From Pseudomonas sp. NFR16 (lineage in GTDB: Bacteria; Pseudomonadota; Gammaproteobacteria; Pseudomonadales; Pseudomonadaceae): a stretch of 64,000 nt of DNA. The notes under the pieces are model-generated. The model was not told the origin of the DNA and did no database searches. It saw nothing but the letters and a program-made list of their open reading frames with translations. Positions 1-8,639 of the stretch are shown here, piece after piece (position 1 is the first letter of the stretch; each line of letters begins with the position of its first letter). The DNA is taken from contig NZ_FNYJ01000001.1 of the NCBI RefSeq assembly GCF_900108875.1, positions 1,729,387-1,793,386 of the forward strand. Reading direction: 5' to 3'. A program made the translations under genes and the position numbers.

Positions 1-55
1 AGCCGGGAACAGATCTGTTGAACACCGCGGCCATTGCGGTGTGATACACGACGTC

Positions 56-80
56 TTCCCGGCTGAAGCCGGTCCTACAG
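56..80. repeat. REP-like element
   Basis: The segment has the form TTCCCGGCTGAAGCCGG followed by TCCTAC. This is the same imperfect hairpin as in the tandem array at 11053 and at about 26630. It is a typical intergenic repeat of pseudomonads. A shorter degenerate copy of its flank (CCTACAGGGATTGCGCGGC) follows at about 107-125. Nothing else is recognised in bases 1-160. Confidence 0.7.
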
Positions 81-160
81 GATTGCGCGACACATGACGC
101 CTTGCCTACAGGGATTGCGCGGCAGGGAGGGCCGCAGCGCAGCGACGGCGCGAAACAACC

Positions 161-931
161 TCAAATCCCGCTGAACCAGTTATACCCCTGATCCTCCCAG
201 TACCCGCCCGGATAATCGTTGGTCACGAAAATCTCGACGATGTGCTTCGGATTCTTGAACCCCAATTTGGTCGGCACCCTCACCCGCAGCGGATAACCGT
301 AATCCGGCGGCAAAGCCACCTCGCCGAAATCCAGCGCCAGCAACGTCTGTGGATGCAATGCTGTCGGCATGTCCAGGCTCGAGTAATACCGGTCAGCGCA
401 CTTGAACCCGACGAACTTCGCCGTCGTGTCCGCGCCCACATGCTCAAGGAACGTTTTGAGCGGTACGCCGCCCCACTGCCCGATCGCGCTCCAGCCCTCT
501 ACGCAGATCAGTCGCGTGATGTCACTGCGCTGCGGCAATTTGCGCAAGCCATCCAGCGTCCATGGCGCCTTGTCCCGCACCAGCCCCGACACACCCAGCT
601 TCCAGTCCGCCACGTCCAGATCCGGAATATCGTCTTCGGAATAGAACGCGTTGAACGGGAACGGGTTTCTGATCTGCTCCTTCTTGAACGTCGGCGCCAG
701 TTTCTGCCCGCTGAACAGCCAGGCCTGCACCCGGTCATTCCAGCGCGACATAGCCCACAGGACTTTATCCACCTGATCGCCGTCCTGCAGGTTGCAACCG
801 GTGAGCAGGGCCATGGCGCCGACCGTCAAGCCGCCTCGCAGAAAGTTGCGGCGCTGAATACTTTCCAGCTGGCTCAGCTGCGCAGGCTCCAGCCTGACGC
901 GCTGGATGGCGCGTTTTTTCGGCTCAATCAT
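161..931 (-). CDS. Tat-exported molybdopterin-dependent oxidoreductase (MsrP/sulfite oxidase fold)
   Basis: A 256-residue protein of the sulfite-oxidase/MsrP molybdenum-enzyme superfamily, expected to act on the periplasmic side. A twin-arginine stretch (RRNFLRGG, residues 27-34) is followed by a hydrophobic run ending in LLTGC (Cys46), so it is exported by Tat and may be lipid-anchored. Cys143 in LICVEGW is the expected molybdenum ligand, and the C-terminal half carries the usual G-Y-P-L-R-V-R-V-P pattern (about residues 212-223). The ATG at 931 is chosen because it overlaps the end of the upstream cytochrome b gene by eight bases; an in-frame start at 952 would give seven more residues. The cytochrome is the likely electron donor. 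The substrate is not known; by analogy with MsrP it could be oxidised methionines, but the cytochrome here is not of the MsrQ type. Confidence 0.85.
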   Translation of the reverse strand: MIEPKKRAIQRVRLEPAQLSQLESIQRRNFLRGGLTVGAMALLTGCNLQDGDQVDKVLWAMSRWNDRVQAWLFSGQKLAPTFKKEQIRNPFPFNAFYSEDDIPDLDVADWKLGVSGLVRDKAPWTLDGLRKLPQRSDITRLICVEGWSAIGQWGGVPLKTFLEHVGADTTAKFVGFKCADRYYSSLDMPTALHPQTLLALDFGEVALPPDYGYPLRVRVPTKLGFKNPKHIVEIFVTNDYPGGYWEDQGYNWFSGI

Positions 932-1547
932 GTTCGACCTTCCCGTTTTCAACTGGCCGTACGCCGCCGGTGATCATCGGCAGCAAGGTTTTCGGCACCA
1001 TCAACACCAACGCCAGGTGCACCACGACGAATGCGCCAATCGCCGCCATCGCCGCGAAATGCACGAAGCGGGCGAAATCATAGCCACCGAATAACGCGGT
1101 CAATTCCTGCAGTTGAATCGGTTTCCAGATCGCCAGTCCCGACACCACGATCAACACACCCGCAGCCAGTACCAGCCAATACATCAGCCGCTGCACGGCG
1201 TTGTATACGCCCTTCTCGTGTTTGAGACGAAAGCGCAGGGCGTCGAGCAGATCGCGTTTGACTGCTTTCGGGGAGACGGGCAGAAAATCCCGTTTGAAGT
1301 GCCTGCTGAACAGGCTGTAAAGGACGTAGATCAGGCCATTGATCACCAACAGCCACATCACCGCGAAATGCCAGGCCAGTGCGCCGCCCAGCCAGCCGCC
1401 GACGGTGAAGTCCTTTGGAAAGGTAAAGCGGAACAACGGCGAGGCGTTGTAAATGCCCCACCCGCTCATGAACATGCAGACCATGCCGAAGGCGTTGATC
1501 CAGTGCGTCAGGCGAATGGGCCAAGGATGAATTCTGGTTTTTTTCAT
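924..1547 (-). CDS. Membrane cytochrome b, electron donor to the molybdoenzyme
   Basis: A 207-residue integral membrane protein with about four transmembrane helices (roughly residues 12-30, 53-80, 120-140 and 162-190). It belongs to the cytochrome b561 / hydrogenase-type cytochrome b family. Histidines suited to two b-type hemes sit inside the helices: His15 (LTHW), His60 (AWHF), His163 (FVHF) and His177 (VVHL). It overlaps the start of the molybdoenzyme gene by eight bases, so the two form a translationally coupled pair in which this subunit passes electrons from the quinol pool to the periplasmic enzyme. It differs from MsrQ, which has a ferric-reductase-like fold. Confidence 0.85.
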   Translation of the reverse strand: MKKTRIHPWPIRLTHWINAFGMVCMFMSGWGIYNASPLFRFTFPKDFTVGGWLGGALAWHFAVMWLLVINGLIYVLYSLFSRHFKRDFLPVSPKAVKRDLLDALRFRLKHEKGVYNAVQRLMYWLVLAAGVLIVVSGLAIWKPIQLQELTALFGGYDFARFVHFAAMAAIGAFVVVHLALVLMVPKTLLPMITGGVRPVENGKVEHD

Positions 1548-1588
1548 CTTGAAAGGCTCTTCATGGATGAATGTGGTGAGCCGAGCCC

Positions 1589-1674
1589 TGCAGGAGCGCG
1601 CTTGCCCGCGCTTGCTGTGTGTCCGAACCCTGTTTTCTCAGACAGACCGCAATCGCGAGCAAGCGCTCCTGCAA
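1589..1674. repeat. Inverted pair of REP elements
   Basis: GCAGGAGCGCGCTTGCCCGCG on one side and CGCGAGCAAGCGCTCCTGC on the other, about 30 bases apart, form an inverted REP pair between two genes transcribed leftwards. Such pairs can fold in RNA and may end or stabilise transcripts. Confidence 0.75.
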
Positions 1675-1712
1675 TGGACGCGCAGCGGTGCGACAGGCAC
1701 CCCGCGACCACG

Positions 1713-2324
1713 TTACATCGGTGGCTGGAAGCCGTCCTTGCCGACCGCTACACCACGGGCGGTCTTGCCGTCTTCACCCGGGAAAACCACGACCTTGGCG
1801 CCTTTGACCAACTGGTCGACCTTGCCCGCTTCAACGTAAGCGATCGGCACGTCTTGCGGCACGACCAGTTGCTTCTCGCCGCCTTTGTAGCCAACGCTCA
1901 GCGTGCGGCCGTTGGCCTTGCTCAGCTTGCCCACGGTGCCGTTGGTCATGGTGCCGGTGCTGCCATCGGCATTCTGCCAACCGTAGTGACCTTCGCCGCT
2001 GCCCTTCAGGCTAGCTTCGAACACGGTCACTTCCAGCGCTTTCAACGAACCGTCGGCTTGCGGGATGGCGGCAGACCCGATGAAGCTGTCAGGCTTGATC
2101 GATTCGATATCGGTCTTGGACACCAGCCGGATGCCGGTCTGGTCAGTCAGGCCGATGCTCTGGTGAGCGCCTGAGCGGGTGGTGAAGTTCAGGGTCTTGT
2201 TGTCGACACTGTCGACTGTCCCGCGCAGTGGCTTGACCACAGGCATGTCAGCGGCAGCGGCAATAACGGCGGCGCCAAGCATGAGCACGCCGAACGTGGT
2301 GGACAGAGCAGTCTTCATCTTCAT
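1713..2324 (-). CDS. Secreted DUF5666-like protein
   Basis: A 203-residue protein with a clear Sec signal peptide (residues 1-25, ending AVIAAAA-D). The mature part reads as two or three small beta-barrel repeats, of the kind G-T-V-D-S-V-D-N-K-T-L-N-F at about 35-47 and G-T-V-G-K-L-S-K-A-N-G-R-T-L-S at about 129-143. That pattern is typical of DUF5666-like periplasmic proteins. No catalytic motif is visible. It is transcribed away from the two-component system, and a palindromic site lies about 105 bases upstream. It is therefore a good candidate target of that system. The family assignment is tentative because it rests on pattern alone. Confidence 0.65.
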   Translation of the reverse strand: MKMKTALSTTFGVLMLGAAVIAAAADMPVVKPLRGTVDSVDNKTLNFTTRSGAHQSIGLTDQTGIRLVSKTDIESIKPDSFIGSAAIPQADGSLKALEVTVFEASLKGSGEGHYGWQNADGSTGTMTNGTVGKLSKANGRTLSVGYKGGEKQLVVPQDVPIAYVEAGKVDQLVKGAKVVVFPGEDGKTARGVAVGKDGFQPPM

Positions 2325-2428
2325 GTGAACATTCCTTGAGGCAGTTTCGAGAGTCGTGCTGGAGGGTCATGACGTGTTGAACGAAGGCCATCCTGTACCC
2401 GCAACCGGCACACCACAATGACCGGGCG

Positions 2429-2444
2429 ATGACATTTTTGTCAT
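2429..2444. promoter_or_regulatory. CusR/HprR-like operator 1
   Basis: The sequence is ATGACA-TTTT-TGTCAT, with perfect six-base arms. It matches the form of sites bound by CusR/CopR/HprR-type OmpR regulators (TGACA...TGTCA). It lies in the divergent promoter region, closer to the leftward secreted-protein gene. Binding by the adjacent regulator is inferred. Confidence 0.65.
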
Positions 2445-2475
2445 TCGCACGACGCCCCCATCACCGCTCGAATCA

Positions 2476-2491
2476 ATGACAAAAATGTAAT
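2476..2491. promoter_or_regulatory. CusR/HprR-like operator 2
   Basis: The sequence is ATGACA-AAAA-TGTAAT, a second copy of the operator with one arm mismatch. Its centre is 47 bp from the first copy. It is nearer to the rightward response-regulator gene and suggests autoregulation. Confidence 0.6.
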
Positions 2492-2614
2492 CGGCCGCGC
2501 CCGGCCAGTTGGTTACACTCCACATCCGACGCGGCATGCAGCCGGGTTGCAGGCCCCCGATCCGACATGCCATGCCGGTGACAGCGCCACGACGTGAAGC
2601 GAGCCCGACCGACG

Positions 2615-3310
2615 ATGCACATTCTGCTTATCGAAGACGACACCAAAACCGGTGAGTACCTGAAGAAGGGGCTCAGCGAATCCGGCTACAAAGTGGACTG
2701 GACCCAGCACGGCACCGACGGCCTGCACATGGCGCTGGAGCACGCCTACGATCTGCTGGTGCTGGATGTGATGCTGCCGGGCATCGATGGCTGGCAGATC
2801 ATCGAAATCCTGCGCGCCAGGCAAGACGTGCCCGTGCTGTTTCTCACCGCTCGCGATCAATTGCAGGACCGGATCCGCGGCCTGGAACTGGGGGCCGACG
2901 ACTATCTGGTCAAACCGTTCTCCTTCACCGAACTGCTGCTGCGTATCCGAACGATTCTGCGTCGCGGCGTGGTGCGCGAGGCCGATCATTATCATCTGGC
3001 CGATCTTGAACTCGACCTGCTGCGCCGCAGGGTCACTCGCCAGCAGCAGGTCATCACCCTGACCAACAAGGAGTTCGCCTTGCTGCACCTGTTCGTGCGG
3101 CGGGAGGGCGACGTCCTCTCCCGGGCGCAGATCGCCTCGGAAGTCTGGGACATGAACTTCGACAGCGACACCAACGTGGTGGACGTCGCGATCAAACGCC
3201 TGCGCAGCAAGATCGACCTGCCCTACCCGGTCAAACTCATCCACACCGTGCGCGGCATCGGTTATGTCTGCGAGGTGCGGCCATGCGAGCCCGACGCCAG
3301 CCATCCCTGA
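2615..3310 (+). CDS. OmpR-family response regulator, CusR/HprR-like
   Basis: A 231-residue two-component response regulator. The receiver domain has Asp8/Asp9, the phosphorylated Asp51 (LVLDVMLPG), Thr78 and Lys100. The C-terminal winged helix (about 130-225) ends in the usual [13 protein letters not shown]. Among OmpR regulators it most resembles the metal/peroxide-responsive group (CopR, CusR, IrlR, HprR). The ATG at 2615 begins MHILLIEDD, the standard start of the family; a GTG at 2594 is in frame but would add an unlikely leader. The gene overlaps the kinase gene by 28 bases. Two palindromes upstream are likely its own binding sites. In E. coli, HprRS controls msrPQ, and here the regulator faces a molybdoenzyme/cytochrome pair, so a comparable role is plausible. 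Confidence 0.9.
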   Translation: MHILLIEDDTKTGEYLKKGLSESGYKVDWTQHGTDGLHMALEHAYDLLVLDVMLPGIDGWQIIEILRARQDVPVLFLTARDQLQDRIRGLELGADDYLVKPFSFTELLLRIRTILRRGVVREADHYHLADLELDLLRRRVTRQQQVITLTNKEFALLHLFVRREGDVLSRAQIASEVWDMNFDSDTNVVDVAIKRLRSKIDLPYPVKLIHTVRGIGYVCEVRPCEPDASHP

Positions 3311-4674
3311 CCCTGCGTTCGACCCTGGCGTTTTCGGTGGTGGCCATGCTGGCCGTTGCCAGCGCCGGCATGTACCTGTACGAAACCATGAAAGATGCGG
3401 TGATGACCCGCACCGATCACGCCGTGCTGGCGCGGCTCGATCACTTCCGCAAACTGCTGCAATACGACCTGACGCTGGACAAGCTGCAAGGCAGCCCGCA
3501 GTTGTTCGAGAACATGCTCGACAGCGAGGATGACATTTTCATCATCACCGAGCCGGACAGGCCGCCGGTCATCATGGTCAATCCGCTGCATGCGCCGTTG
3601 CCGCCGACGCCGGTGGTCGCGGCCAATGCACCGTTGAGCGTCGCCGACATGCGCAGCGGCGAACTGGCGTCAGGCGTCCTCATGCGCGCGGCCACGGTGG
3701 AAGTGATGTCCAGCGGCAGACGCGTGCACCTCACCGCCGCTCACATCGCCGTGAAAGAGATGGCCACGCTGGCGAATTTCCGCAATCGTATTTTGTCTTC
3801 GGTTGCGCTGGCCTTCGTGCTCACCGCCGTGCTGGGTTATGTGCTGTTGCGCCGAGGCCTGCGGCCGCTACGCCGAATGGCCAGCCATGCTGCCGCGATC
3901 ACGCCGGCCCGTCTGGAAAGCCGGATGGACAACCGCGACACGCCGGTGGAGCTGCAACAGTTGGGCGACGCCTACAACGCCATGCTGGACCGGCTGGCAG
4001 ACGGTTATCAGCGCCTGACCCAGTTTTCCGCCGACCTGGCTCATGAGATCCGCACACCGGTCGGGTCGCTGATGGGGCACTGCCAGGTCGCCCTTCGCCA
4101 GCCGCGCACGGCGGATGAATACCAGGCGCTGCTGGCGTCGAATCTCGAAGAACTGGAACGCATTTCGCGGATGGTCGAAAGCATCCTGTTTCTGGCGCGG
4201 GCGGACGACGCACAAGCGGCGCTCAATCGTCAGACGCTGGACATGGCGCAAGAGCTGCAGCGTGTCTGCGGCTATTTCGAGGGCCTGGCTGAAGAACGGC
4301 AACTGATCGTCAATACCTGCGGCGATGCCCGCCTGAGTGCCGATCCGCTGCTGCTGCGCAGAGCGCTGAGCAATCTGCTGGCCAATGCCATTCGTTATGC
4401 CGACGAGGGCAGCGTGATCGACATCCGCGTCCTCGAGGGCGGCGGTGAATGTCGCATTGAAGTGGAAAATCAGGGGCCGGTGCTGAGCGAATCGACCCTG
4501 GGCAGATTGTTCGACCGTTTCTATCGGGGCGACGCCTCGCGTCACCAGAGCTCCGACTCCAACGGCCTGGGCCTGGCGATTGTCACCGCGATCATGCAGT
4601 TGCATGGTGGCGAGGTGAAGGTCAGTCAGCCGGAACACGGCAAAATCCGTTTTGCCCTGGTATTCCGGGCCTGA
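3283..4674 (+). CDS. Sensor histidine kinase, heavy-metal/peroxide-sensor type
   Basis: A 463-residue kinase partnered with the preceding regulator. There is a transmembrane helix near residues 13-33, a periplasmic sensor loop of about 130 residues, and a second helix near 169-190. A HAMP linker follows, then the phospho-acceptor His254 in [14 protein letters not shown]. The ATP-binding domain shows the N box (Asn368 in [10 protein letters not shown]), an F-box-like LFDRFYRGD and a G2 box NGLGLAIV (about 427-434). The layout matches CusS/IrlS-type sensors. The periplasmic loop has few cysteines or histidines, so the signal cannot be read from the sequence. Confidence 0.9.
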   Translation: MRARRQPSLTLRSTLAFSVVAMLAVASAGMYLYETMKDAVMTRTDHAVLARLDHFRKLLQYDLTLDKLQGSPQLFENMLDSEDDIFIITEPDRPPVIMVNPLHAPLPPTPVVAANAPLSVADMRSGELASGVLMRAATVEVMSSGRRVHLTAAHIAVKEMATLANFRNRILSSVALAFVLTAVLGYVLLRRGLRPLRRMASHAAAITPARLESRMDNRDTPVELQQLGDAYNAMLDRLADGYQRLTQFSADLAHEIRTPVGSLMGHCQVALRQPRTADEYQALLASNLEELERISRMVESILFLARADDAQAALNRQTLDMAQELQRVCGYFEGLAEERQLIVNTCGDARLSADPLLLRRALSNLLANAIRYADEGSVIDIRVLEGGGECRIEVENQGPVLSESTLGRLFDRFYRGDASRHQSSDSNGLGLAIVTAIMQLHGGEVKVSQPEHGKIRFALVFRA

Positions 4675-4688
4675 GCTCGCCGCTGTCT

Positions 4689-5357
4689 TCAAGCCTTCTT
4701 GTCGTGGGACACCGTCAGTTTGTAGAACGTCGCCGCGCCGCCTTCGGTGGCGTAGCCGGTGTTGTCCTGGGTGTAGACGCCAGCCTTGAAATACAGCTGT
4801 CTGGTGCTCCAGCTCGCGTCCAGCTTCGCGCTCCATTGCATGTCGTGGGCGTTGACGGTCAGCGAGCCCGTCGGCGTCAAGTGGATGGTGTAGGTGAAGC
4901 GCTCCTTGAGCAGCACGCCGGTCGCGATCTGGATCACCGCAGGCTCCGAGGTCGGCGTCAGACGGAACTTGGCGACGATGTTGCCCGTCTTGGTCTTCTC
5001 TTTGTACTGGTACTCGAGCTTGATCAGCGGCTCGGTACTGCCATAGCAATGAATCTGCCCGATGACGATCTTGCCCGACGACGGCACCTGATCGACGGTC
5101 AGCGCCGCCCGCAGGAAGTTGTCGGCCTGACCGTAAGTCCAGTTGTGCACAGCGCCGTTGGGGAAGGTTTCGCGCAGCTCGGTGCGTGGGTAGATGGCGT
5201 TGTCAGTCCTTGACCCGGTTACCGGTGCCCAGAAGAACAAAGTGTCTCCCGAACGGAAGTAACCATCCTTGTAACCCGAGACCAGTTTCGGCGTGTCGAT
5301 GGTAGCGGCCGGAATGCCGACGGGTACAGAAAGATTCCAAATGGCGAGGTCGATCAT
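4689..5357 (-). CDS. Polysaccharide lyase family 7 (alginate lyase)
   Basis: A 222-residue beta-jelly-roll lyase of family PL7, which cleaves alginate by beta-elimination. All three family motifs are present: RTELRE (Arg58, Glu60, Arg62), QIH (Gln101, His103) and YFKAGVYTQ (Tyr189 to Gln197, with Tyr195 as the likely catalytic tyrosine). The protein starts directly in the fold (MIDLAIWNLSVP) and has no signal peptide, so it would stay in the cytoplasm unless exported by another route. It is convergent with the sensor kinase gene, only 14 bases apart. It is not near alginate biosynthesis genes in this window. Confidence 0.9.
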   Translation of the reverse strand: MIDLAIWNLSVPVGIPAATIDTPKLVSGYKDGYFRSGDTLFFWAPVTGSRTDNAIYPRTELRETFPNGAVHNWTYGQADNFLRAALTVDQVPSSGKIVIGQIHCYGSTEPLIKLEYQYKEKTKTGNIVAKFRLTPTSEPAVIQIATGVLLKERFTYTIHLTPTGSLTVNAHDMQWSAKLDASWSTRQLYFKAGVYTQDNTGYATEGGAATFYKLTVSHDKKA

Positions 5358-5802
5358 GTGGCTCTCGTGGTGCGCTGGCGCACAGCAAAGGGATGTCTCT
5401 GGAACGGGGTTTTGAGCCCTGTTTCCTGTCGCCTTTGCTATCGGCTGAATCGGTTGTTCTTTAACCAGCCGAAACAGTCAAGAAACCGCCGAAATCGCCT
5501 AAAAAACGATCAATGCCACTCTCTCGCCATCATTTCGGCGCAGCCGATTTTTCATGCCGTTCGTCAGGCGTGGCGAAACTCGCCAGCGCCAAGCCATTTA
5601 AGTGGCGTCATTTTTTTGAATGAGCGGGATGGAATTTTTCAAAAAAAGTTCAAACAGATGCCTAAATGCCGACAGACGGTCGAAAAATTATCCCGGTAAA
5701 GCCTTCAAGTTCGGTTTTTCGACGATTGCTGTCTGACTCACCACCGCGCTCTTCGACCCATTTTTCAGTTGACGAAAACCTTTTGTTACCGGATATTAAT
5801 AG
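5358..5802. other. Intergenic region, nothing recognised
   Basis: This divergent spacer between the alginate lyase and the marR-type gene is visibly richer in A and T than the genes around it, with runs of T and A at about 5610-5650. It must hold the promoter of the lyase. I see no gene or named element in it apart from the operator listed next. Confidence 0.5.
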
Positions 5803-5814
5803 TTAGCAACCTAA
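5803..5814. promoter_or_regulatory. Candidate MarR-family operator
   Basis: TTAG-CAAC-CTAA is a short palindrome in an AT-rich stretch about 70 bases upstream of the marR-type start. MarR regulators commonly bind such TTAG...CTAA sites to repress their own operon. The assignment is inferred from position and symmetry. Confidence 0.5.
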
Positions 5815-5884
5815 TAATACAGAGACTAATCATTCACTGCCTAACCAAACCGTTTCGAACGAACCTACTCCAGTGGCACCTCCC

Positions 5885-6337
5885 ATGACTCTAGATTCAC
5901 TGCAAATGCACATCACCGGCGGCGTCGTTGCAGCCTCTCGCCAATGGCGCCGGGTCTGCCAGACCACGCTGATGAACTATGGCGTGTCCGAAGCCTGCGC
6001 CGGTCCGTTGCTGATGATCGCGCGGCTGGGTGAAGGTGTCAGGCAGGTGACGGTTGCCCAGGCGTGCGGTCTGGAAAGCCCTTCGCTGGTGCGTCTGCTC
6101 GACCAATTGGGCAAGGCCGGCCTGGTGCAACGCACCGAGGATCCGACCGACCGCCGCGCCAAATCCCTGAGCCTGACACCGGAAGGCCGCGCGCTGTCGG
6201 ACGCCATCGAAAGCGAATTGATCCGCCTGCGCCGCGACGTGTTCGGCAGCGTCGAGCCGGCCGATCTGGAAGCCACCTTGCGCGTCTTCAAAGCCATTGC
6301 GATGGCAACCCCGATGGCCCCGGAGCTATCATCTTGA
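5885..6337 (+). CDS. MarR-family transcriptional regulator
   Basis: A 150-residue winged-helix regulator and the first gene of an efflux operon. The recognition helix and wing are clear: VTVAQACGLESPSLVRLLDQLGKAGLVQR, then the wing DPTDRRAKSLSLTPEGRAL. The ATG at 5885 is preferred; an upstream GTG at 5873 would add four residues. Its TGA overlaps the TTG start of the FUSC gene, so the regulator and pump are translationally coupled. It probably represses the operon and is released by an aromatic acid or similar pump substrate, as is common for MarR proteins next to FUSC pumps. Confidence 0.9.
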   Translation: MTLDSLQMHITGGVVAASRQWRRVCQTTLMNYGVSEACAGPLLMIARLGEGVRQVTVAQACGLESPSLVRLLDQLGKAGLVQRTEDPTDRRAKSLSLTPEGRALSDAIESELIRLRRDVFGSVEPADLEATLRVFKAIAMATPMAPELSS

Positions 6338-8433
6338 ACGACCTGTTTAAAGGCTTTTTCACCGGCGTACCGCCTGCCCGCGACTGGTTTTACGGCATCC
6401 GCACCTTCGTCGCATCGATGCTTGCGCTGTACATCGCGCTTGTCTTCGAACTGCCGCGTCCTTACTGGGCGATGGCAACGGTGTACATCGTCTCCAGCCC
6501 ATTCGTCGCGCCCACCAGCTCCAAGGCGTTGTACCGCGCCGCCGGCACCTTTCTCGGTGCGGCCGCGTCGGTGCTGATCGTGCCGCTGTTCGTGCAGACG
6601 CCCTTTCTGCTGGCACTTGTGATCGCGCTGTGGACGGGCACCCTGCTGTTCCTCTCGCTGCACCTGCGCACGGCCAACAGCTACGCGCTGATGCTGGCCG
6701 GTTACACCATGCCGCTGATCTCGTTTCCGGTGGTCGACAACCCTCAGGCGGTGTTCGACATCGCGGTATCGCGCACCGAAGAAATCCTTCTCGGCATTGT
6801 CTGCGCGGCAGTGGTGGGAGCGATGTTCTGGCCGCGCCGTCTGGCGCCGGTGCTGGTCGATTCCATCGGCAAGTGGTTCAAGGACGCCTCGACCTACAGC
6901 GACCTGTTTCTTTCACGCGGCGCCACGCCCGAAGCGGTGGGCGGCCTGCGCACATCCATGGTCGCGACGTTCAACAGCCTGGAACTGATGATCGGCCAGC
7001 TGCCGTATGAAGGTACTCACCGCCAGACGTTACGCAACGCCAAAGAGCTGCGCGGCCGGATGATCCACTTGCTGCCGGTGATCGACGCCCTCGACGATGC
7101 GCTCTGGGCACTGGAACGTCGCACCCCTGAACTGGTGGCTGGCCTCGCGCCCTTGCTGATCGAATGCCGCGACTGGGTGGAAAAAACCGTCGACGGTGCG
7201 CCCATCCACTACTGGCAGGCGCTGCACGATGAACTCGATCGGCTGCAACCTACCGCCGCTCAGCTCGACGATCGCCGTCAACTGCTGCTGTCCAACGCGC
7301 TCTACCGGCTGCGCGAGTGGATCGACCTGTGGCAGGACTGCCGCACGCTGCAACACGCCATCCGCACCGATGATCACACCCCCTGGCGCGCGGTGTACCG
7401 GCATTGGCGTCTGGGGCGCCTGTCGCCATTCCTGGATCGGGGCATGATGCTGTATTCGGTGGCCACCTCGGTCAGTGCCATTCTCGTCGCTTCGGTGCTG
7501 TGGATTTTGCTCGGCTGGCAGGATGGCGCGAGCGCGGTTGCGCTGGCGGCGGTGTCCTGCAGCTTCTTTGCGGCCATGGACGACCCGGCGCCGCAGATCT
7601 ACCGCTTCTTCTTCTGGACGCTGATGTCGGTGATTTTCGCCAGCCTGTACCTGTTCGTGGTGCTGCCCAACCTGCATGATTTTCCGATGCTGGTGCTGGC
7701 GTTCGCGGTGCCGTTCATCTGTGTGGGCACGCTCACCGTACAGCCGAAGTTTTACCTCGGCACGCTGCTGACGATCGTCAACACCTCATCGTTCATCAGC
7801 ATCCAAAGCGCCTACGACGCGGACTTCCTCAATTTCGTCAACTCCAACCTGGCCGGGCCGGTGGGACTCGCGTTTGCATTTGTCTGGACCCTGATTGTCA
7901 GGCCGTTCGGCACCGAGGTGGCGGCCAAGCGCCTGACCCGTTTCAGCTGGGGCGACATCGTTTCGCTCAGCGAGGAAGCCACCCTGGCCGAACACCGGCA
8001 GATGGGCGTGCGCATGCTGGACCGCCTGATGCAGCACCTGCCGCGTCTGGCGATAACGGCGCAGGACACCACTGTCGCCCTGCGCGAAGTGCGAGTGGCA
8101 TTGAACATGCTCGACCTGCTGGCCTACATGCCTCGGGTCAACGCGGTGCCACGCCAGTTGCTGCGGCAGGTCGCCACCGAGGTCGGCGGCTATTTCCGGG
8201 CCTGCCTCAAGGCGCGCGAGCGTTTGCCGGCGCCCAAAGGTCTGTTGATGACGATGGACCGCGCCCGCCGCTCGCTGAGTTACGAATGGATGGGCGATGA
8301 CGAGTCGCGTCTGCACCTGCTGCATGCGCTCAGCGGCCTGCGTCTGGCGCTGTTGCCGGGCGTGGAGATCGTCGACGTGCTCGCCGAGCAGGAAGAACAA
8401 CCGCCGTATGGCATCGATGGAGCGCCACTGTGA
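6334..8433 (+). CDS. FUSC-family inner-membrane efflux protein (AaeB-like)
   Basis: A protein of 699 residues with the duplicated fusaric-acid-resistance layout. One membrane block of about six helices (residues 20-170) is followed by a soluble stretch (about 180-370), a second block (about 375-530) and a C-terminal soluble tail. It is the inner-membrane pump of an Aae-type exporter for aromatic or hydroxylated acids. The start is a TTG at 6334, overlapping the marR stop as TTGA. This gives LNDLFKGFFTGVPPARDW as the N-terminus, matching the usual beginning of such pumps, and no ATG is close. The next gene overlaps by four bases. Confidence 0.88.
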   Translation: MNDLFKGFFTGVPPARDWFYGIRTFVASMLALYIALVFELPRPYWAMATVYIVSSPFVAPTSSKALYRAAGTFLGAAASVLIVPLFVQTPFLLALVIALWTGTLLFLSLHLRTANSYALMLAGYTMPLISFPVVDNPQAVFDIAVSRTEEILLGIVCAAVVGAMFWPRRLAPVLVDSIGKWFKDASTYSDLFLSRGATPEAVGGLRTSMVATFNSLELMIGQLPYEGTHRQTLRNAKELRGRMIHLLPVIDALDDALWALERRTPELVAGLAPLLIECRDWVEKTVDGAPIHYWQALHDELDRLQPTAAQLDDRRQLLLSNALYRLREWIDLWQDCRTLQHAIRTDDHTPWRAVYRHWRLGRLSPFLDRGMMLYSVATSVSAILVASVLWILLGWQDGASAVALAAVSCSFFAAMDDPAPQIYRFFFWTLMSVIFASLYLFVVLPNLHDFPMLVLAFAVPFICVGTLTVQPKFYLGTLLTIVNTSSFISIQSAYDADFLNFVNSNLAGPVGLAFAFVWTLIVRPFGTEVAAKRLTRFSWGDIVSLSEEATLAEHRQMGVRMLDRLMQHLPRLAITAQDTTVALREVRVALNMLDLLAYMPRVNAVPRQLLRQVATEVGGYFRACLKARERLPAPKGLLMTMDRARRSLSYEWMGDDESRLHLLHALSGLRLALLPGVEIVDVLAEQEEQPPYGIDGAPL

Positions 8434-8639
8434 TCGGTGATCTGGATATCAGCGGGATTTTCCTGCCCACATTTCTGGTGCTGATGGGCATCGCATATGT
8501 GATTTTTCTGGTGGTTCACGCCTTGCTGTCGCGTGCCCACTTCTACCGCCTGGTCTGGCACCGGGCTTTGTTCAACGTCGGTCTATACGCTTTGCTGCTC
8601 GGCGTCGTGGATACCCTCAGTCGATACTTGATGAAATGA
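8430..8639 (+). CDS. DUF1656 small membrane protein (AaeX-like)
   Basis: A 69-residue protein with two transmembrane helices (about residues 10-33 and 45-65). The motif ISGIFLPTFL near the start and FYRLVWHRALFNVGLY are characteristic of DUF1656/AaeX. It overlaps both neighbours by four bases. The family always sits between a FUSC pump and its HlyD adaptor. Its exact role in the pump is not known. Confidence 0.9.
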   Translation: MIGDLDISGIFLPTFLVLMGIAYVIFLVVHALLSRAHFYRLVWHRALFNVGLYALLLGVVDTLSRYLMK

